The notes under the pieces were generated by a model, which had not been told where the DNA came from, made no database searches, and was given only the letters and a program-made list of their open reading frames with translations. From positions 1 through 64,000 of the forward strand of contig JADLFM010000141.1 of assembly GCA_020845495.1 (NCBI GenBank): DNA of 64,000 nucleotides, written 5' to 3'. Each line of letters begins with the position of its first letter. Position 1 is the stretch's first letter. This stretch comes from Chloroflexota bacterium. Lineage in GTDB: Bacteria; Chloroflexota; UBA6077; JACCZL01. Below, piece by piece: positions 53,156 through 62,560 of the stretch. The position numbers and the translations under genes were made by a program.

Positions 53156-53985
53156 ACGCATTACCGACCATGGCCGAGGATGCCGGCGGGTCGCCGGCGA
53201 TTCGGCGCGCGCACCCCGTCGATCTCGCGACCCGCGTCCGCCGCGTGGTGCTGGGGCCGCTGCTGCCCTGGCTCTCCTTTGGGGTCGGGCTGATCGTCTG
53301 GGAGATCGTCGGGCGGGCCGGCTGGTACTCGTTCATGCCGCCGCTGAGTGGAGTGCTGGAAGCGTTCGTCGAGTTGTTCACGAGCGGCCGGATCCTGTCG
53401 ATCCGGCTCACCCTCGAATCGCTGACGATCGGGTTCGTGCTGTCGCTAGTACTCGGGATCGGCACCGGCCTTGCGATGGCACGGAGCCGCCTGGTCGAGT
53501 ACGTCCTGGACCCATACATCGACGCCTTCATGACGATTCCGTCGTCGGCCTTGATTCCGCTCTATCTGATCCTGTTCGGTCTCGGCGCCGAGACCCGGGT
53601 CGTGATCGTCTTCATGCACGCCTACTTCATCGTGGTCATCAACACGCTGGCGGGCGCTCGGGCGGTGGACGTCCACCTCGTCGAGATGGCGCGGGCGTTC
53701 GGGGCGAGCGAGAAGGAGTTGATCCGCAAGATCGTGTTGCCCTCTGCGCTGCCGCTCGTGCTGACGGGCGTGCGGCTCGGCTTCGGGCGAGCGGTGCGCG
53801 GGATCATCAATGGCGAGACGATTCTGGCCAGCGTCGGGATCGGGCAACTGTTGATTCGCTACGGCCGCTCCTTCCAGATGGAGGCGTTGTACGCGGTAGT
53901 GCTGACGATCATCCTGATCGCGGTCATCGGTACGACGCTGGTGGGCCTGCTCGAACGACGGTTTACGCGCTGGCAGAAGGCGTGA
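53152..53985 (+). CDS. NitT/TauT-type ABC transporter permease 2
   Basis: 277 residues, paralogous to the previous gene, with the loop EMARAFGASEKELIRKIVLP. Two distinct permease subunits are unusual for NitT/TauT systems, which are often homodimers of one permease. The binding protein and ATPase are not in the window. Overlap of four bases (ATGA) with the first permease implies equimolar production. Confidence 0.9.
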   Translation: MNALPTMAEDAGGSPAIRRAHPVDLATRVRRVVLGPLLPWLSFGVGLIVWEIVGRAGWYSFMPPLSGVLEAFVELFTSGRILSIRLTLESLTIGFVLSLVLGIGTGLAMARSRLVEYVLDPYIDAFMTIPSSALIPLYLILFGLGAETRVVIVFMHAYFIVVINTLAGARAVDVHLVEMARAFGASEKELIRKIVLPSALPLVLTGVRLGFGRAVRGIINGETILASVGIGQLLIRYGRSFQMEALYAVVLTIILIAVIGTTLVGLLERRFTRWQKA

Positions 53986-54083
53986 CGTTGCTGCCCGCTG
54001 GCGCGACGGGCGGATCGCGGCGGTCTCGTAACCTCGGTGACGGCTCGGCGGCGTAGCGGCGACACCTGATGATGGAGGCCGGC

Positions 54084-54848
54084 GTGGGCCTGCTCGGCGG
54101 CAAGACGGTGATCGTGACGGGCGGAGGCCATGGGATCGGCCGAGCCTATTGCCTGCACTTTGGGCGCGAGGGCGCCTCGGTGGTGGTGGCCGATCTCGAC
54201 GGCGCGGCGGCCGAGTCCGTCGCCGAAGAGGTCCGCACGGCGGGTGGCCGTGCGCTCGGGCTACAGGCGAACGTGGCCTCCTGGGATAGCGCGCGGACGA
54301 TGGCCACCCGTGCGGTCGCGGAGTTTGGCGCGATCCACGGGTTAGTGAACAATGCCGCGATCTTCGCCACCATCCCGATCTCACGGGTCGGCTTCGAGGA
54401 GATCGACGAGGACGAGTGGGACCGTGTGCTCGACGTGAACACCAAGGGCGTCTGGCTCTGCTGTCGGGCAGTGGTCCCCTCGATGCGGCGAGCCGGCGGC
54501 GGGAGCATCGTCAACATCGCGTCGGGCACGGTCTTCAACGGCAACCCGACGCGGCTGCACTACGTGGCCTCGAAGGCGGCGGTGGTGGGGATCACGCGGG
54601 TGCTGGCCCGCGAGCTTGGCGACGACAACATCCGCGTCAACACGATCGCGCCGGGCAACACGCTGAGCGAGGACAACCCCTCGGCCGAGACGGTGGCGAT
54701 GCGCGCGAACGCGGCCCGAGCGCGGGCGTTGAAGCGGGTACAGCGCCCTGAGGACGTAGTCGGCGCGGTGGCGTTCTTCCTGTCGGACGACGCGGCGTTC
54801 ATCACCGGCCAGACCCTCATCGTGGACGGCGGCAACAACCTCCACTGA
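54084..54848 (+). CDS. Short-chain dehydrogenase/reductase
   Basis: 254 residues. Cofactor motif TGGGHGIG, ADLD after strand 2 (NAD preference), NNAA in place of NNAG, catalytic Ser in NIASGTVFNG and Tyr-Lys in YVASK. GTG 54084 is chosen because GGAGG lies five bases upstream and it gives the standard SDR start; ATG 54069 has no ribosome site. Located 98 bases after the permease pair on the same strand, so it may be cotranscribed. Substrate unknown. Confidence 0.9.
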   Translation: MGLLGGKTVIVTGGGHGIGRAYCLHFGREGASVVVADLDGAAAESVAEEVRTAGGRALGLQANVASWDSARTMATRAVAEFGAIHGLVNNAAIFATIPISRVGFEEIDEDEWDRVLDVNTKGVWLCCRAVVPSMRRAGGGSIVNIASGTVFNGNPTRLHYVASKAAVVGITRVLARELGDDNIRVNTIAPGNTLSEDNPSAETVAMRANAARARALKRVQRPEDVVGAVAFFLSDDAAFITGQTLIVDGGNNLH

Positions 54849-54909
54849 GGCCCGCACGGGCATTCCCGCACCCCCGGCCGGGGCGCAGAGCTAGATTCAC
54901 ACGAGCGCG

Positions 54910-55131
54910 TCAGACCGCCGGGCGGGAGAGGTTGAGCGCGAGCAGCCGTTCGAGGATCCCATCGTCGGTGAGGGCAGCGGGCCAGCCGTAGGCCGCGAAC
55001 ACGGCGTCGTCGAGCGTCGCGTGCGCCATCTGGAGCCAGGTCGGCCGCTCGTTGTACAGGTTGGTCAGGGTTCGCCTCTTCAGGTCTGCGGCCGAGGCGC
55101 CGGGCGGCTCGAGCCACGCCTCCGGCGTTCG
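54910..55131 (-). pseudogene. Displaced C-terminal end of the MmeI-like enzyme
   Basis: This frame encodes TPEAWLEPPG, LTNLYNERPTWL and ILERLLALN, which match the normal C-terminus of MmeI-type enzymes. It is out of frame with the main gene, with the switch near 55127-55134. No independent start or ribosome site is present, so it is a broken-off end, not a separate gene. Confidence 0.85.
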
Positions 55132-57698
55132 TGGAGCGTGCGCGCTGCCTCGGCGATGGCCGCGACGCGCGGATCGCCGGCCGGCTCCTGCCCTGGCGGC
55201 CACGGGAACGGGAACTTCTCGAAGGTGGTCGTCGGGGTGTAGCGCGGCCGATCTTCCAGTGCCGTACCAAGCCGTAAAGCCCACAGTTCATGGGGCCGTG
55301 AGTGCAGGACGCCGAAGAAGTAGTCATCATCTCGACCAACGACGATCAGTTGATGATCGGGAATGGTCGGCTGCGCGACCCATACGAACAGGCGATGCTT
55401 GGCCAGCGTGGGCGTGACGATGTAGCGGCCCTTGTCAGCAATACTCGCGCGCATGCCAGGGCACGGCTCGGCGAACAGCCACCATCGGCGGGCGTAAGGC
55501 GCCTTTCGGTTCTGCGAGCGGATCGGGAAGACGTTCCTCCGGACATACTCGAAAGGCGCCTCATAGAGTGCTGCATCATCCTCAGACATGTCGGCGCCAA
55601 AATCGATCACCCATACGTCACGTGGCCGGCGGGTCACGTCGAGTGCGTTTATCCAAGGTTTGATGACATCGCTGTTTGGCCTGCCGTTGGGATTAATCAG
55701 CTCAGCCAACATTGCTGATGCAAGGTCCGCCGGGATATCGAACGGCCCGACCTTCACAGTCGCCATGAACGCGAGCTTCAAATTCTCCTGAAGGCGGCGC
55801 GCCCGAGTCAGATCCGTACCGGCGGTCAGGTTCGCGTTGATCGTGGGAACTGCACGATTGTCCAGAACGCGGCAATGCTCGCAGCCGTCATCGAACGCCA
55901 CCATCGACACGTGGACATTGGCACCCTCGAGAATCCAGTCGCGATCCGAGATGGCCCAGAAGATGCCTCCGGTCTCATTGATCCTCTCCAATACCCTTCG
56001 GTTCGCACCGCCGCGAATTCCTTGGGTCGCCAGTAGTCCCGCTCGTGTGGCGTGGTCCGTCTCAATGTGTGCTCGTGCCCGCTCGAACCAGAAACAGACC
56101 AGATCGGCACCGGGTGGAACACGGCCGAGATAGAGCCGTCGGAGCGCATCGACTCTGGCGTCGCCGAGCTCAAGCCGCATCCGTCTGTTCCCGAGGAAGG
56201 GGGGGTTGCCGATGATGACGTCGGCGTCGGGCCAGGCTGGCTCGCTCACCGTGCCATCGGGCGCGACCGTCATCAGGGCATCCAACTGGCGGATCGTGGT
56301 CAAGGGCTTCAGGATCGGGTGCGACGGCAGGCCGAAGCCGTTGTCGTGGAGCCACTGGATGTAGCCGATCCAGACGACCACCTGAGCGAGTTCGTGCGCG
56401 TACGGGTTGATCTCCAGGCCGTGAAGCTGCTCCGGGCCGACCTGGGGCGCCGGCATCGTCATGCCGGTCGTGACCGCGAAGGTGATGACTTCCTTCTCCA
56501 GATCGAGCAGCCGCTTCAAGGCGACGTAGAGGAAGTTGCCGCTGCCGCAGGCCGGGTCGAGGATACGAACGGCTGCAAGCTCGTCCTGAAAGCCGGTGAT
56601 GAGGCGGCTGAGATCGGCCTGACGGCGGGTCTTCAGTGCTGGCGTGACCGCGCCGTCGCGCTCCGTCACGAGCTGCCGCGCCCGCTGCTGCACGTCCTCC
56701 CAGCGTCGCCGAAGCGGCGCCATCAGGACCGGCTCGACGATCGACAGGATGTCGTCCCGGCTGGTGTAGTGGGCGCCAAGCTGGGAGCGCTTCGACGGGT
56801 CCAGGCTGCGCTCGAAGAGGGTGCCGAAGATCGCCGGCTCGACGCTCGACCAGTCGAGCCGGCTGGCCGCGTGCAGCACCTCGACGTCGACGGCCGTGAG
56901 CGGCAGCGTCGTGTCATCCGCGAAGAGGCCGCCGTTGAAATGGTCGATCCGGTCGGCGCCGAACCAGCCGCCAGTGGCCATGGTCCGGAACAGCGCGCTG
57001 AGCTGGCCCTGGAAAGCCGCCGGGTCGAAGCGGGTGCTTTCCACCACTCGGGTAAACAGGTGGGAGGGCAGCAGCCCGATATCCTCCGAGAACAGGCAGA
57101 ACAGCAGCCGCATCAGGAAGTGCGCCGCGGCTTCCGGATCGTGGCCCTGCTGGCTGAGGCTCAGGGAGAGCTTGGCGAACTCGCGCGCTGCCGCCTCGGT
57201 GACCTGGGCGGTGGTGCGGCCCGGCTTCAACAGATACGGCGAGTAGAAGGCGTGCCGGAGCACGTCGAGCGGCGGCAGCGGGCAAGTTGGCGTCGGTGCG
57301 TTCGCCCGAAGGTCCGACAGGTCGAAGGCGTAGACCTGCTTCGCGGTGCCCGTGAAGTTGGTGTGAACCTCGAACCGCTCGAGGTCGCAGACGACCAGCA
57401 GGGGAGGATTGTCCAGATCCTCGCGATATTGAAGAAGCTGGTCGTAGGCGCCTTTCAGGTTCTTCCGCTTACCCTTGTACTCCCAGCCGAAGTAGTCGCG
57501 CTTCCAGACGTCGGCAAAGCCGTCGCCGCCGCTCGTCTTCTCGGCGCCCTTCTCGAAGGCGAAGCGGTCGCCGGTCGGGTCGGTGTTGGGCGTGTCGTGG
57601 CCGAGGACGCTACACAGGTCGATAAAGTGTTCCTGGGACCCCGCGCGTTCGGTGCGGGTCGAGGCGCCCCACTTGGCGACGAACTCCGGGACGGACAT
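55080..57698 (-). CDS. MmeI-like type IIL restriction-modification enzyme, C-terminus frameshifted
   Basis: 872 residues as read. The N-terminal nuclease has Asp63-x9-Glu73-x-Lys75 (in FADVWKRDYFGWEYKGK), the same D-x9-ExK spacing as MmeI. A helical connector follows, then an N6-adenine methyltransferase with DPACGSGNF (381-389) and NPPF (498-501), then a target-recognition domain ending TTFEKFPFPWPPG. After LHER the frame slips and the protein ends 18 residues later; joined to the 54910 piece it would be about 929 residues, near MmeI's 919. One polypeptide both cuts and methylates in this class, so no partner genes are needed. ATG 57698 gives the usual MxxxEFxAKW start. Confidence 0.88.
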   Translation of the reverse strand: MSVPEFVAKWGASTRTERAGSQEHFIDLCSVLGHDTPNTDPTGDRFAFEKGAEKTSGGDGFADVWKRDYFGWEYKGKRKNLKGAYDQLLQYREDLDNPPLLVVCDLERFEVHTNFTGTAKQVYAFDLSDLRANAPTPTCPLPPLDVLRHAFYSPYLLKPGRTTAQVTEAAAREFAKLSLSLSQQGHDPEAAAHFLMRLLFCLFSEDIGLLPSHLFTRVVESTRFDPAAFQGQLSALFRTMATGGWFGADRIDHFNGGLFADDTTLPLTAVDVEVLHAASRLDWSSVEPAIFGTLFERSLDPSKRSQLGAHYTSRDDILSIVEPVLMAPLRRRWEDVQQRARQLVTERDGAVTPALKTRRQADLSRLITGFQDELAAVRILDPACGSGNFLYVALKRLLDLEKEVITFAVTTGMTMPAPQVGPEQLHGLEINPYAHELAQVVVWIGYIQWLHDNGFGLPSHPILKPLTTIRQLDALMTVAPDGTVSEPAWPDADVIIGNPPFLGNRRMRLELGDARVDALRRLYLGRVPPGADLVCFWFERARAHIETDHATRAGLLATQGIRGGANRRVLERINETGGIFWAISDRDWILEGANVHVSMVAFDDGCEHCRVLDNRAVPTINANLTAGTDLTRARRLQENLKLAFMATVKVGPFDIPADLASAMLAELINPNGRPNSDVIKPWINALDVTRRPRDVWVIDFGADMSEDDAALYEAPFEYVRRNVFPIRSQNRKAPYARRWWLFAEPCPGMRASIADKGRYIVTPTLAKHRLFVWVAQPTIPDHQLIVVGRDDDYFFGVLHSRPHELWALRLGTALEDRPRYTPTTTFEKFPFPWPPGQEPAGDPRVAAIAEAARTLHERRRRGSSRPAPRPQT

Positions 57699-57955
57699 CG
57701 GGCTCATGCATGCCAGCCAGCGAAAGGTAGCGGTGCGCGCGGGCCGGTGACGGCTCCCCGTCCTGACGGGTGGCGATGGGCGCGCGCCGCTCGCCTGGGG
57801 AGAATACGCCAGCAGGTGTCGCACGGCAAGCGACGAAGCGAACGACGTGTCGAACCTGAAGCGCACAGTGACCCGTAGCTCGGCGAACGTGGCGTATGCA
57901 GGGACCGGGCGACTCGTCGAGCCTGACGCGTGAATCGTTCGGTGACGCGTGGCCG

Positions 57956-59701
57956 TTACTTCAGGTCGATGCGCAGCATCTCACTGTCGTTAGAGAACTG
58001 GACGTAGCTGTCGCTATCGACGGCGAGCCGCTGCGACGCCGAGCGTTCGAGCGTGCTGCGCAGGCTGGCGTCGACCCACGATTCCCACTGGCCAGAGCGC
58101 CCGGAAGCGAGCACCCAGAGCGTCTGTCCCGCATGCGCCTCGACCACCAGGCGCTCGTAGTCGTCGAGGGTGCGGATGAGGACTGCTCCGGAGTGGACCT
58201 CGCGAGGCAGGCCGCTACCCCGGAAGGTGTACTTCTCGTACTTCTGGCTGCGCGGCCAGTAGTCCACACCCCCGATATACCATTCGACGACCGTCGGCAG
58301 ATCCGTCATGACTAGGGTGTCGCGGGTGATGCCGAGCTGGCGCGCCATCGAGAGCCAGGCGCCAGCTTTCGGATAGTCGCGGGCGGCTTCGGCGGCCGCG
58401 TGCAGGTTGACGCGGAACAGCAGCACGAGCGCCAGGATCACGAGGGTGACAGCACCCGGTAACAGTTCGGATGCTGTGGGACTGGGTACGCGCGAACCGA
58501 CTGCCGATAAGCCGGAGAGTCGTGGGTCGACGGATGATAGGCCGGGTGCGCGCGGACCAGCAGGTGATGGATCGGCTGGTGACACCCTGGTGGCGTAACC
58601 TGAGTCGAGCGAGGCGCTGTCGACGTGCCGCCTGCCGATGCACCATTCGGCCAGGAAGGCTGTTCCCTGGGCAGCGAGCGCGATGAGAACCACCACGAAC
58701 GTCAGGCCGTAGCGGTCGTACTGCTCGAGCGTGGAGACGTACAGGAAGGGCGGGATGAGCGCGAGCCAGAGGATGAGCGTCTCCCAGGCACGCCGGACGA
58801 CGGCCAGGGGAATAGCCAGCAGGGCGATCCCGGGCAGGAGCCCATACGGCTGGAACAGCATATCCGAGTAAAAGGACAGCGTATGCTCGTCCAGGCGAGG
58901 GGAGAGGGCGTACTGATCGATCTCGCTCAAGCGACCGCCCAGCGTCTCGGCCCGCAGCCCGAGGGTGAGTAGCAGCGCCAGGGCGGCCATCGCGGTGAAG
59001 ATCGCAAGCGCCGTGAGAGACGCCCGCCAGCCCTTTGGCTCTCGTCGACCCTGCCAGAGGCGTAGCGCCGCCTGGGCCGCGAGCGGGACGACCAGGAAGA
59101 CCCCCAACTCGTGCGCAAAGAGCGTCAGCCCGGCGAGCAAGCCCGCGAGAATTCGGTCGTGCGGGTGCTGGCTTCGTTGCGCGCGCAGGATGAAGAACAG
59201 CGCGGCCATACACAGCAGCACGTAGAGGGCGTAGAACCAGGCTTCGCGCGACCACGTCACCAACGGAGGGTACGCCGCGACGGCCAGCGCCGCGAACAGA
59301 CCGCCGGCGCGGCCGGCTAGCAGTCGGCCGGTGAAGTACATCACGGGTACCAGGAGCGTCCCGGCCAGCACACTCGGAAGGCGGGCCGCAAGATCGGTCT
59401 GCCCGAGTGTCGCGAACGAGGCCGCGACGAGGTAGGCTGGCAGCAGGCCACGCGTGTAGAGCCAGCCAGTCGGCATGACCGGGACACCGTGCTCCAGGAT
59501 GCCGCGCCCGGCGAGCGCCAGGCGGGCCTCGTCGATGGACAACGTGCCGTCCTGACCCTCAAGGCCGGTGAACCGCAGCCAGAACGCGAGCGCGATGATG
59601 ACCACCAGCGCGCAGGCCGTGGCAAGGCCGAGCAGATCGTCGAGCGCTCGCAGTCGCGCAGACGACGCCGATTGCGGGAGAGCCCGATCGACGAGGCTCA
59701 C
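57956..59701 (-). CDS. GT39-like membrane glycosyltransferase (PMT family)
   Basis: 581 residues with about ten to twelve membrane helices. The first extracytoplasmic loop has DGTLSIDEARLAL, whose Asp-Glu is the conserved acidic pair of dolichyl-phosphate-mannose transferases and bacterial ArnT-like enzymes. A Ser/Pro-rich stretch of about 50 residues (DPSPAGPRAPGLSSVDPRL) interrupts the helices late in the protein. A soluble C-terminal part of about 150 residues follows. Would transfer a sugar from a lipid carrier to protein or lipid. GTG 59701 follows GGAGG by about nine bases. Confidence 0.87.
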   Translation of the reverse strand: MSLVDRALPQSASSARLRALDDLLGLATACALVVIIALAFWLRFTGLEGQDGTLSIDEARLALAGRGILEHGVPVMPTGWLYTRGLLPAYLVAASFATLGQTDLAARLPSVLAGTLLVPVMYFTGRLLAGRAGGLFAALAVAAYPPLVTWSREAWFYALYVLLCMAALFFILRAQRSQHPHDRILAGLLAGLTLFAHELGVFLVVPLAAQAALRLWQGRREPKGWRASLTALAIFTAMAALALLLTLGLRAETLGGRLSEIDQYALSPRLDEHTLSFYSDMLFQPYGLLPGIALLAIPLAVVRRAWETLILWLALIPPFLYVSTLEQYDRYGLTFVVVLIALAAQGTAFLAEWCIGRRHVDSASLDSGYATRVSPADPSPAGPRAPGLSSVDPRLSGLSAVGSRVPSPTASELLPGAVTLVILALVLLFRVNLHAAAEAARDYPKAGAWLSMARQLGITRDTLVMTDLPTVVEWYIGGVDYWPRSQKYEKYTFRGSGLPREVHSGAVLIRTLDDYERLVVEAHAGQTLWVLASGRSGQWESWVDASLRSTLERSASQRLAVDSDSYVQFSNDSEMLRIDLK

Positions 59702-59772
59702 GTTCTCGCACCTCCGGAGGTACGGCAGGGGGAGAGCGGCAACTGGGAGGGAGCGGCAGGAGTGGAGCGGCC

Positions 59773-60282
59773 TCAGGCGGGCGGCGGTTCGACGGCGAGA
59801 TCGTCGACCACCTCGAGGGTCGGCAGGGCGCGCAGGATCCCCGGCGGCGCGACGACCTTGCAGGAGCGGCTCCCGCCACCGAGGATAATCCGTTCCCGAC
59901 GCATCACCCGAGCGTCAACCCAGATCGGTAGATCGGCTGGCAGCCCGAACACGGTCACACCGCCGATCAGCATGCCAGTCACCGCCTGGGTGTCGTCGGC
60001 GCTCGCGAAGGACGCGCGGACGCCGAGCCGCCGCTTGACGGCCCGGTTGACGTCCAGCCGAGTCGTGGCTAGCACCACGCAGGCGGCGTAGCGGGGCGGG
60101 CTGGCCTTCCCGACGACGAGAATCGTGTTCGCCGAGTCCTCCGGAGGGTACCCGTAGGCCGCGCAGAAGGCCGCCGTGTCGGCGAGCTCTGGATCGCACG
60201 GAACGATCTCATACGCGACGCCGGTCGCCTCACTCAACGTCGAAACCTGCTGCCGCACCGCCTCTTCGATGTTCACACTCAT
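59773..60282 (-). CDS. YbaK/EbsC-family aminoacyl-tRNA deacylase-like protein
   Basis: 169 residues with the YbaK fold: NTILVVGKASPPRYAACVVLATTRLDVNRA, then TGMLIGGVTVFGLP and GGGSRSCKVVAPP. The conserved Lys of the editing site and the Gly-Gly-Gly-x-Arg loop can be seen. Family members hydrolyse misacylated tRNA (Cys-tRNAPro and similar). ATG 60282 is used; AGGAG lies about 12 bases upstream. Same strand as the amidohydrolase, 61 bases away. Confidence 0.88.
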   Translation of the reverse strand: MSVNIEEAVRQQVSTLSEATGVAYEIVPCDPELADTAAFCAAYGYPPEDSANTILVVGKASPPRYAACVVLATTRLDVNRAVKRRLGVRASFASADDTQAVTGMLIGGVTVFGLPADLPIWVDARVMRRERIILGGGSRSCKVVAPPGILRALPTLEVVDDLAVEPPPA

Positions 60283-60343
60283 GCAGTGACTCGTCTCCTG
60301 CTTCACCAGCGGGGCCACGCCCTCTCCCCTGAGACCATTCCCT

Positions 60344-61201
60344 TCAATCCAGACGGTAGAACCGACGGGCGTTGTCGCGCCAGAGCTTGCGGCGCATCTG
60401 GGGCGAGAGGTGCGCCGTCAGAGCGTCGAGCGTGTCGACCCAGCGGCGGTAGGTGGTCGCCTGGAACGCGACCGGCCAGTCGCCGCCGTACATCACGCGA
60501 TCCTCGCCGAACGCGGCCAGCACGTGCGCGACGTACGGCGCCAGATCGTCCTGGGTCCAGTTGGCGTGATCGGCCTCAGTGACGAGCCCGCTGAGCTTGC
60601 ACGAGACGTTCGGGAAGCCGGCCAGGTGCGCGATCTGCTCTCGCCAGGGGTCGAGCAAGTGGTCTTTGATGGCCGGCTTGCCGATGTGGTCGAGCACGAA
60701 GCGGGTGTTCGGGCACTGTCGCACCATCTCGATGGTGTTCGCCATCTGGCGGTGGTCGATGCAGATGTCGAACGACAGCCCGTAGTCGGCCAGAATCTGG
60801 ACACCCCGCACGAAGCGCGGCTGGAGGCAGAACGCCAGGTCCGGCTCGAACTGGATGATCCGGCGGATGCCTTTGACGAGCGGCGAGGTTGCAACCAGCG
60901 CATCCAGGAAGGCGCGGGCCTGCTCGCCGTACTCGAGCGGCGCCCAGGGGACCAGTGCCCTCAGGCGCGGCTCGCGAGCGGCGCGCTCGGCCGCCCAGCG
61001 CGCTTCGAGCAGGGCGTATGGCGGCTCGACCTCGACCTGAAGGTACACCATGGCGTCGATGTCGACGCCGACGGTGTGCTCGCGGTACTCCTCCAGGTCG
61101 TAGCGCCGATTCAGGAGTGGAGTATCGTCCAGCCAGGACATCCGGAAGTGCTCCGGATTCCAGAGGTGGACGTGGGTGTCGACGATCGGAAAGTCGGGCA
61201 T
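60344..61201 (-). CDS. Amidohydrolase (COG3618-type lactonase-like)
   Basis: 285 residues. The metal-site start VDTHVHLW, a mid-barrel DHIGKPAI and the late GGDWPV are typical of the 2-pyrone-4,6-dicarboxylate lactonase and L-fuconolactonase group. It probably opens a sugar or aromatic lactone. ATG 61201 has AGGAGGTGA about 11 bases upstream. Next upstream gene on the strand is a zinc alcohol dehydrogenase, a natural partner for producing a lactone. Confidence 0.9.
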   Translation of the reverse strand: MPDFPIVDTHVHLWNPEHFRMSWLDDTPLLNRRYDLEEYREHTVGVDIDAMVYLQVEVEPPYALLEARWAAERAAREPRLRALVPWAPLEYGEQARAFLDALVATSPLVKGIRRIIQFEPDLAFCLQPRFVRGVQILADYGLSFDICIDHRQMANTIEMVRQCPNTRFVLDHIGKPAIKDHLLDPWREQIAHLAGFPNVSCKLSGLVTEADHANWTQDDLAPYVAHVLAAFGEDRVMYGGDWPVAFQATTYRRWVDTLDALTAHLSPQMRRKLWRDNARRFYRLD

Positions 61202-61245
61202 GGCTCGTGCTCACCTCCTGGCATGCTGCGTCCGTAGGTGATGCC

Positions 61246-61293
61246 GCACCTGGCTAAGGCGTCATCCTCATGGTTGGCCCCTCAGCCAGGTGC
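61246..61293. repeat. 10-bp inverted repeat between dehydrogenase and amidohydrolase
   Basis: GCACCTGGCT and its exact reverse complement AGCCAGGTGC enclose 28 bases, starting 45 bases before the amidohydrolase start. It may fold at the 3' end of the dehydrogenase message or bind a regulator of the downstream gene. No T-run is present. Confidence 0.5.
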
Positions 61294-61304
61294 GAGATGG
61301 CCCG

Positions 61305-62327
61305 CTAGCGCCGCACTCGCACCAACACTTTCCCTGCCGCCGCGCCCGGCGTCGCCAGCATCCGGAACGCCTCGGCTGTGTCCCGCAGTGGGAACTCGTG
61401 GGTCACGATGCCGCCCAGGTCGAGTTTGCGCTCTTCGAGCAGTCTGATGACGGCCTCGAAATCCTCGCGCTTGTACATCTGGACACCGATCAACTGGCGC
61501 TCGGCGCGCTGCACCAGTGCCATCGGGATCTGGCAAAACTGCTGGAAGATGGCGGTCAGGACAATCGAAGCGCCGCGCCGAGTGAGCCGCAGCGCCAGCA
61601 GCAGCGAGTCCTCGCGGCCGGCGCAATCGAAGGCCACGTCAAGCCCGCGCGGGAACGTCGCCCGGACCTGCTCCTCGGCGCCCTCGGTGCGGGGGTCGAT
61701 CACCATGTCGGCGCCGCAGCCGTGAGCCAGATCGCGCCGAGCGTCGCTGATGTCGCTCACGACCACCGCGCTCGCCCCGAGCGCCTTCAGCAGTTTGACC
61801 AGCACTAGCCCGACCGGTCCCGCCCCAAGCACCAGGCAGGAGCGCCCCTCTACCGAGCCGTAGCGGTGGATCGTGTGCATCCCGACCGCCCCGACCTCAA
61901 TCAGGGTCGCCTGGTCATCCGGGATCCAGTCCGGGATGGCGATGAACTGCTCGGCCGGCAAGACGATCTCCTCAGCAAGCGCGCCTGGTACGTGGCCGCC
62001 GATCACCTTCAACTGCTCGCACCAGTTCCAGTTGCCTTCCTGGCACGCCTCGCACTCGCCGCAGCCCCGCCCCGCGATACCGATGACTCGGTCGCCGGGC
62101 TTCACGTTGGTCACGCCCTCGCCGACACCCACCACGTGCCCGACGAACTCATGGCCCATGACCAGCGGTGGCCGCAGGACCGGATGGTCGCCGTGGTACA
62201 TGTGCAGGTCGGAGCCGCAAATGCCGCACGCCTCGATGGCCACTCTCGCCTCGCCAGCCGCCGGCTGCCTCGGCTCGACCTCCTCCATCACCATCGTCTC
62301 GACCGCGCTCAGTAGGGCGCGCTGCAT
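61305..62327 (-). CDS. Zinc-dependent alcohol dehydrogenase (MDR family)
   Basis: 340 residues. Catalytic zinc ligands appear in CGICGSD and GHEFVGHV, and the structural zinc cysteines in GCGECEACQEGNWNWC. The Rossmann motif is GAGPVGLVLVKLL, followed by VVSDISDARR with an acidic Asp for NAD(H). Resembles sorbitol, threonine and galactitol dehydrogenases. ATG 62327 has GGAGATG upstream. Downstream on the same strand is a lactonase-like amidohydrolase. Confidence 0.92.
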   Translation of the reverse strand: MQRALLSAVETMVMEEVEPRQPAAGEARVAIEACGICGSDLHMYHGDHPVLRPPLVMGHEFVGHVVGVGEGVTNVKPGDRVIGIAGRGCGECEACQEGNWNWCEQLKVIGGHVPGALAEEIVLPAEQFIAIPDWIPDDQATLIEVGAVGMHTIHRYGSVEGRSCLVLGAGPVGLVLVKLLKALGASAVVVSDISDARRDLAHGCGADMVIDPRTEGAEEQVRATFPRGLDVAFDCAGREDSLLLALRLTRRGASIVLTAIFQQFCQIPMALVQRAERQLIGVQMYKREDFEAVIRLLEERKLDLGGIVTHEFPLRDTAEAFRMLATPGAAAGKVLVRVRR

Positions 62328-62457
62328 AGTTTCATCTCCGTGTCGTAGTTCCCGGCCGCCCGGTGCGCGTGCTTCCCGAGCGGCGCGACTCTGGCTAGGG
62401 TAGCGCGTCGACCACGCGGGAGCAATTGTGGTTGCCGCGGGCGTTGTGCCTCCCCCC

Positions 62458-62501
62458 GAGAACCCTCACCCCCGGCCCCTCTCCCGCACGTGAGGGTTCT
62501 C
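62458..62501. repeat. 12-bp inverted repeat containing a GC-rich repeat fragment
   Basis: GAGAACCCTCAC and GTGAGGGTTCTC pair perfectly around 20 bases that include CCCCGGCCCCTCTCCCGC, part of the dispersed palindrome. It sits in the divergent gap between the dehydrogenase and an SDR. Confidence 0.8.
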
Positions 62502-62560
62502 GCGATTCTCGAAGATCCTGCTCTCGGTACTTGGAAGGTGACCGACCGATGTAGCGGCAT

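Noticed and set aside
49013..53985. A sulfonate degradation cluster (ThDP enzyme as sulfoacetaldehyde acetyltransferase, NitT/TauT permeases as importer)
   Set aside because: The ThDP enzyme shows no clear Xsc-specific features that I can identify, and the permeases are separated from it by a gene on the other strand. The link would be guesswork.
55080..57698. BREX PglX or type I HsdM
   Set aside because: The N-terminal D-x9-ExK nuclease in the same chain and the typical MmeI-like ending fit type IIL, and no BREX or hsdR/hsdS genes are nearby.
56052..57878. A 608-codon plus-strand ORF opposite the MmeI-like gene
   Set aside because: It is antisense to a clear family member; its protein is Arg/Glu/Val-rich with no fold signature, as expected from GC-rich third positions.
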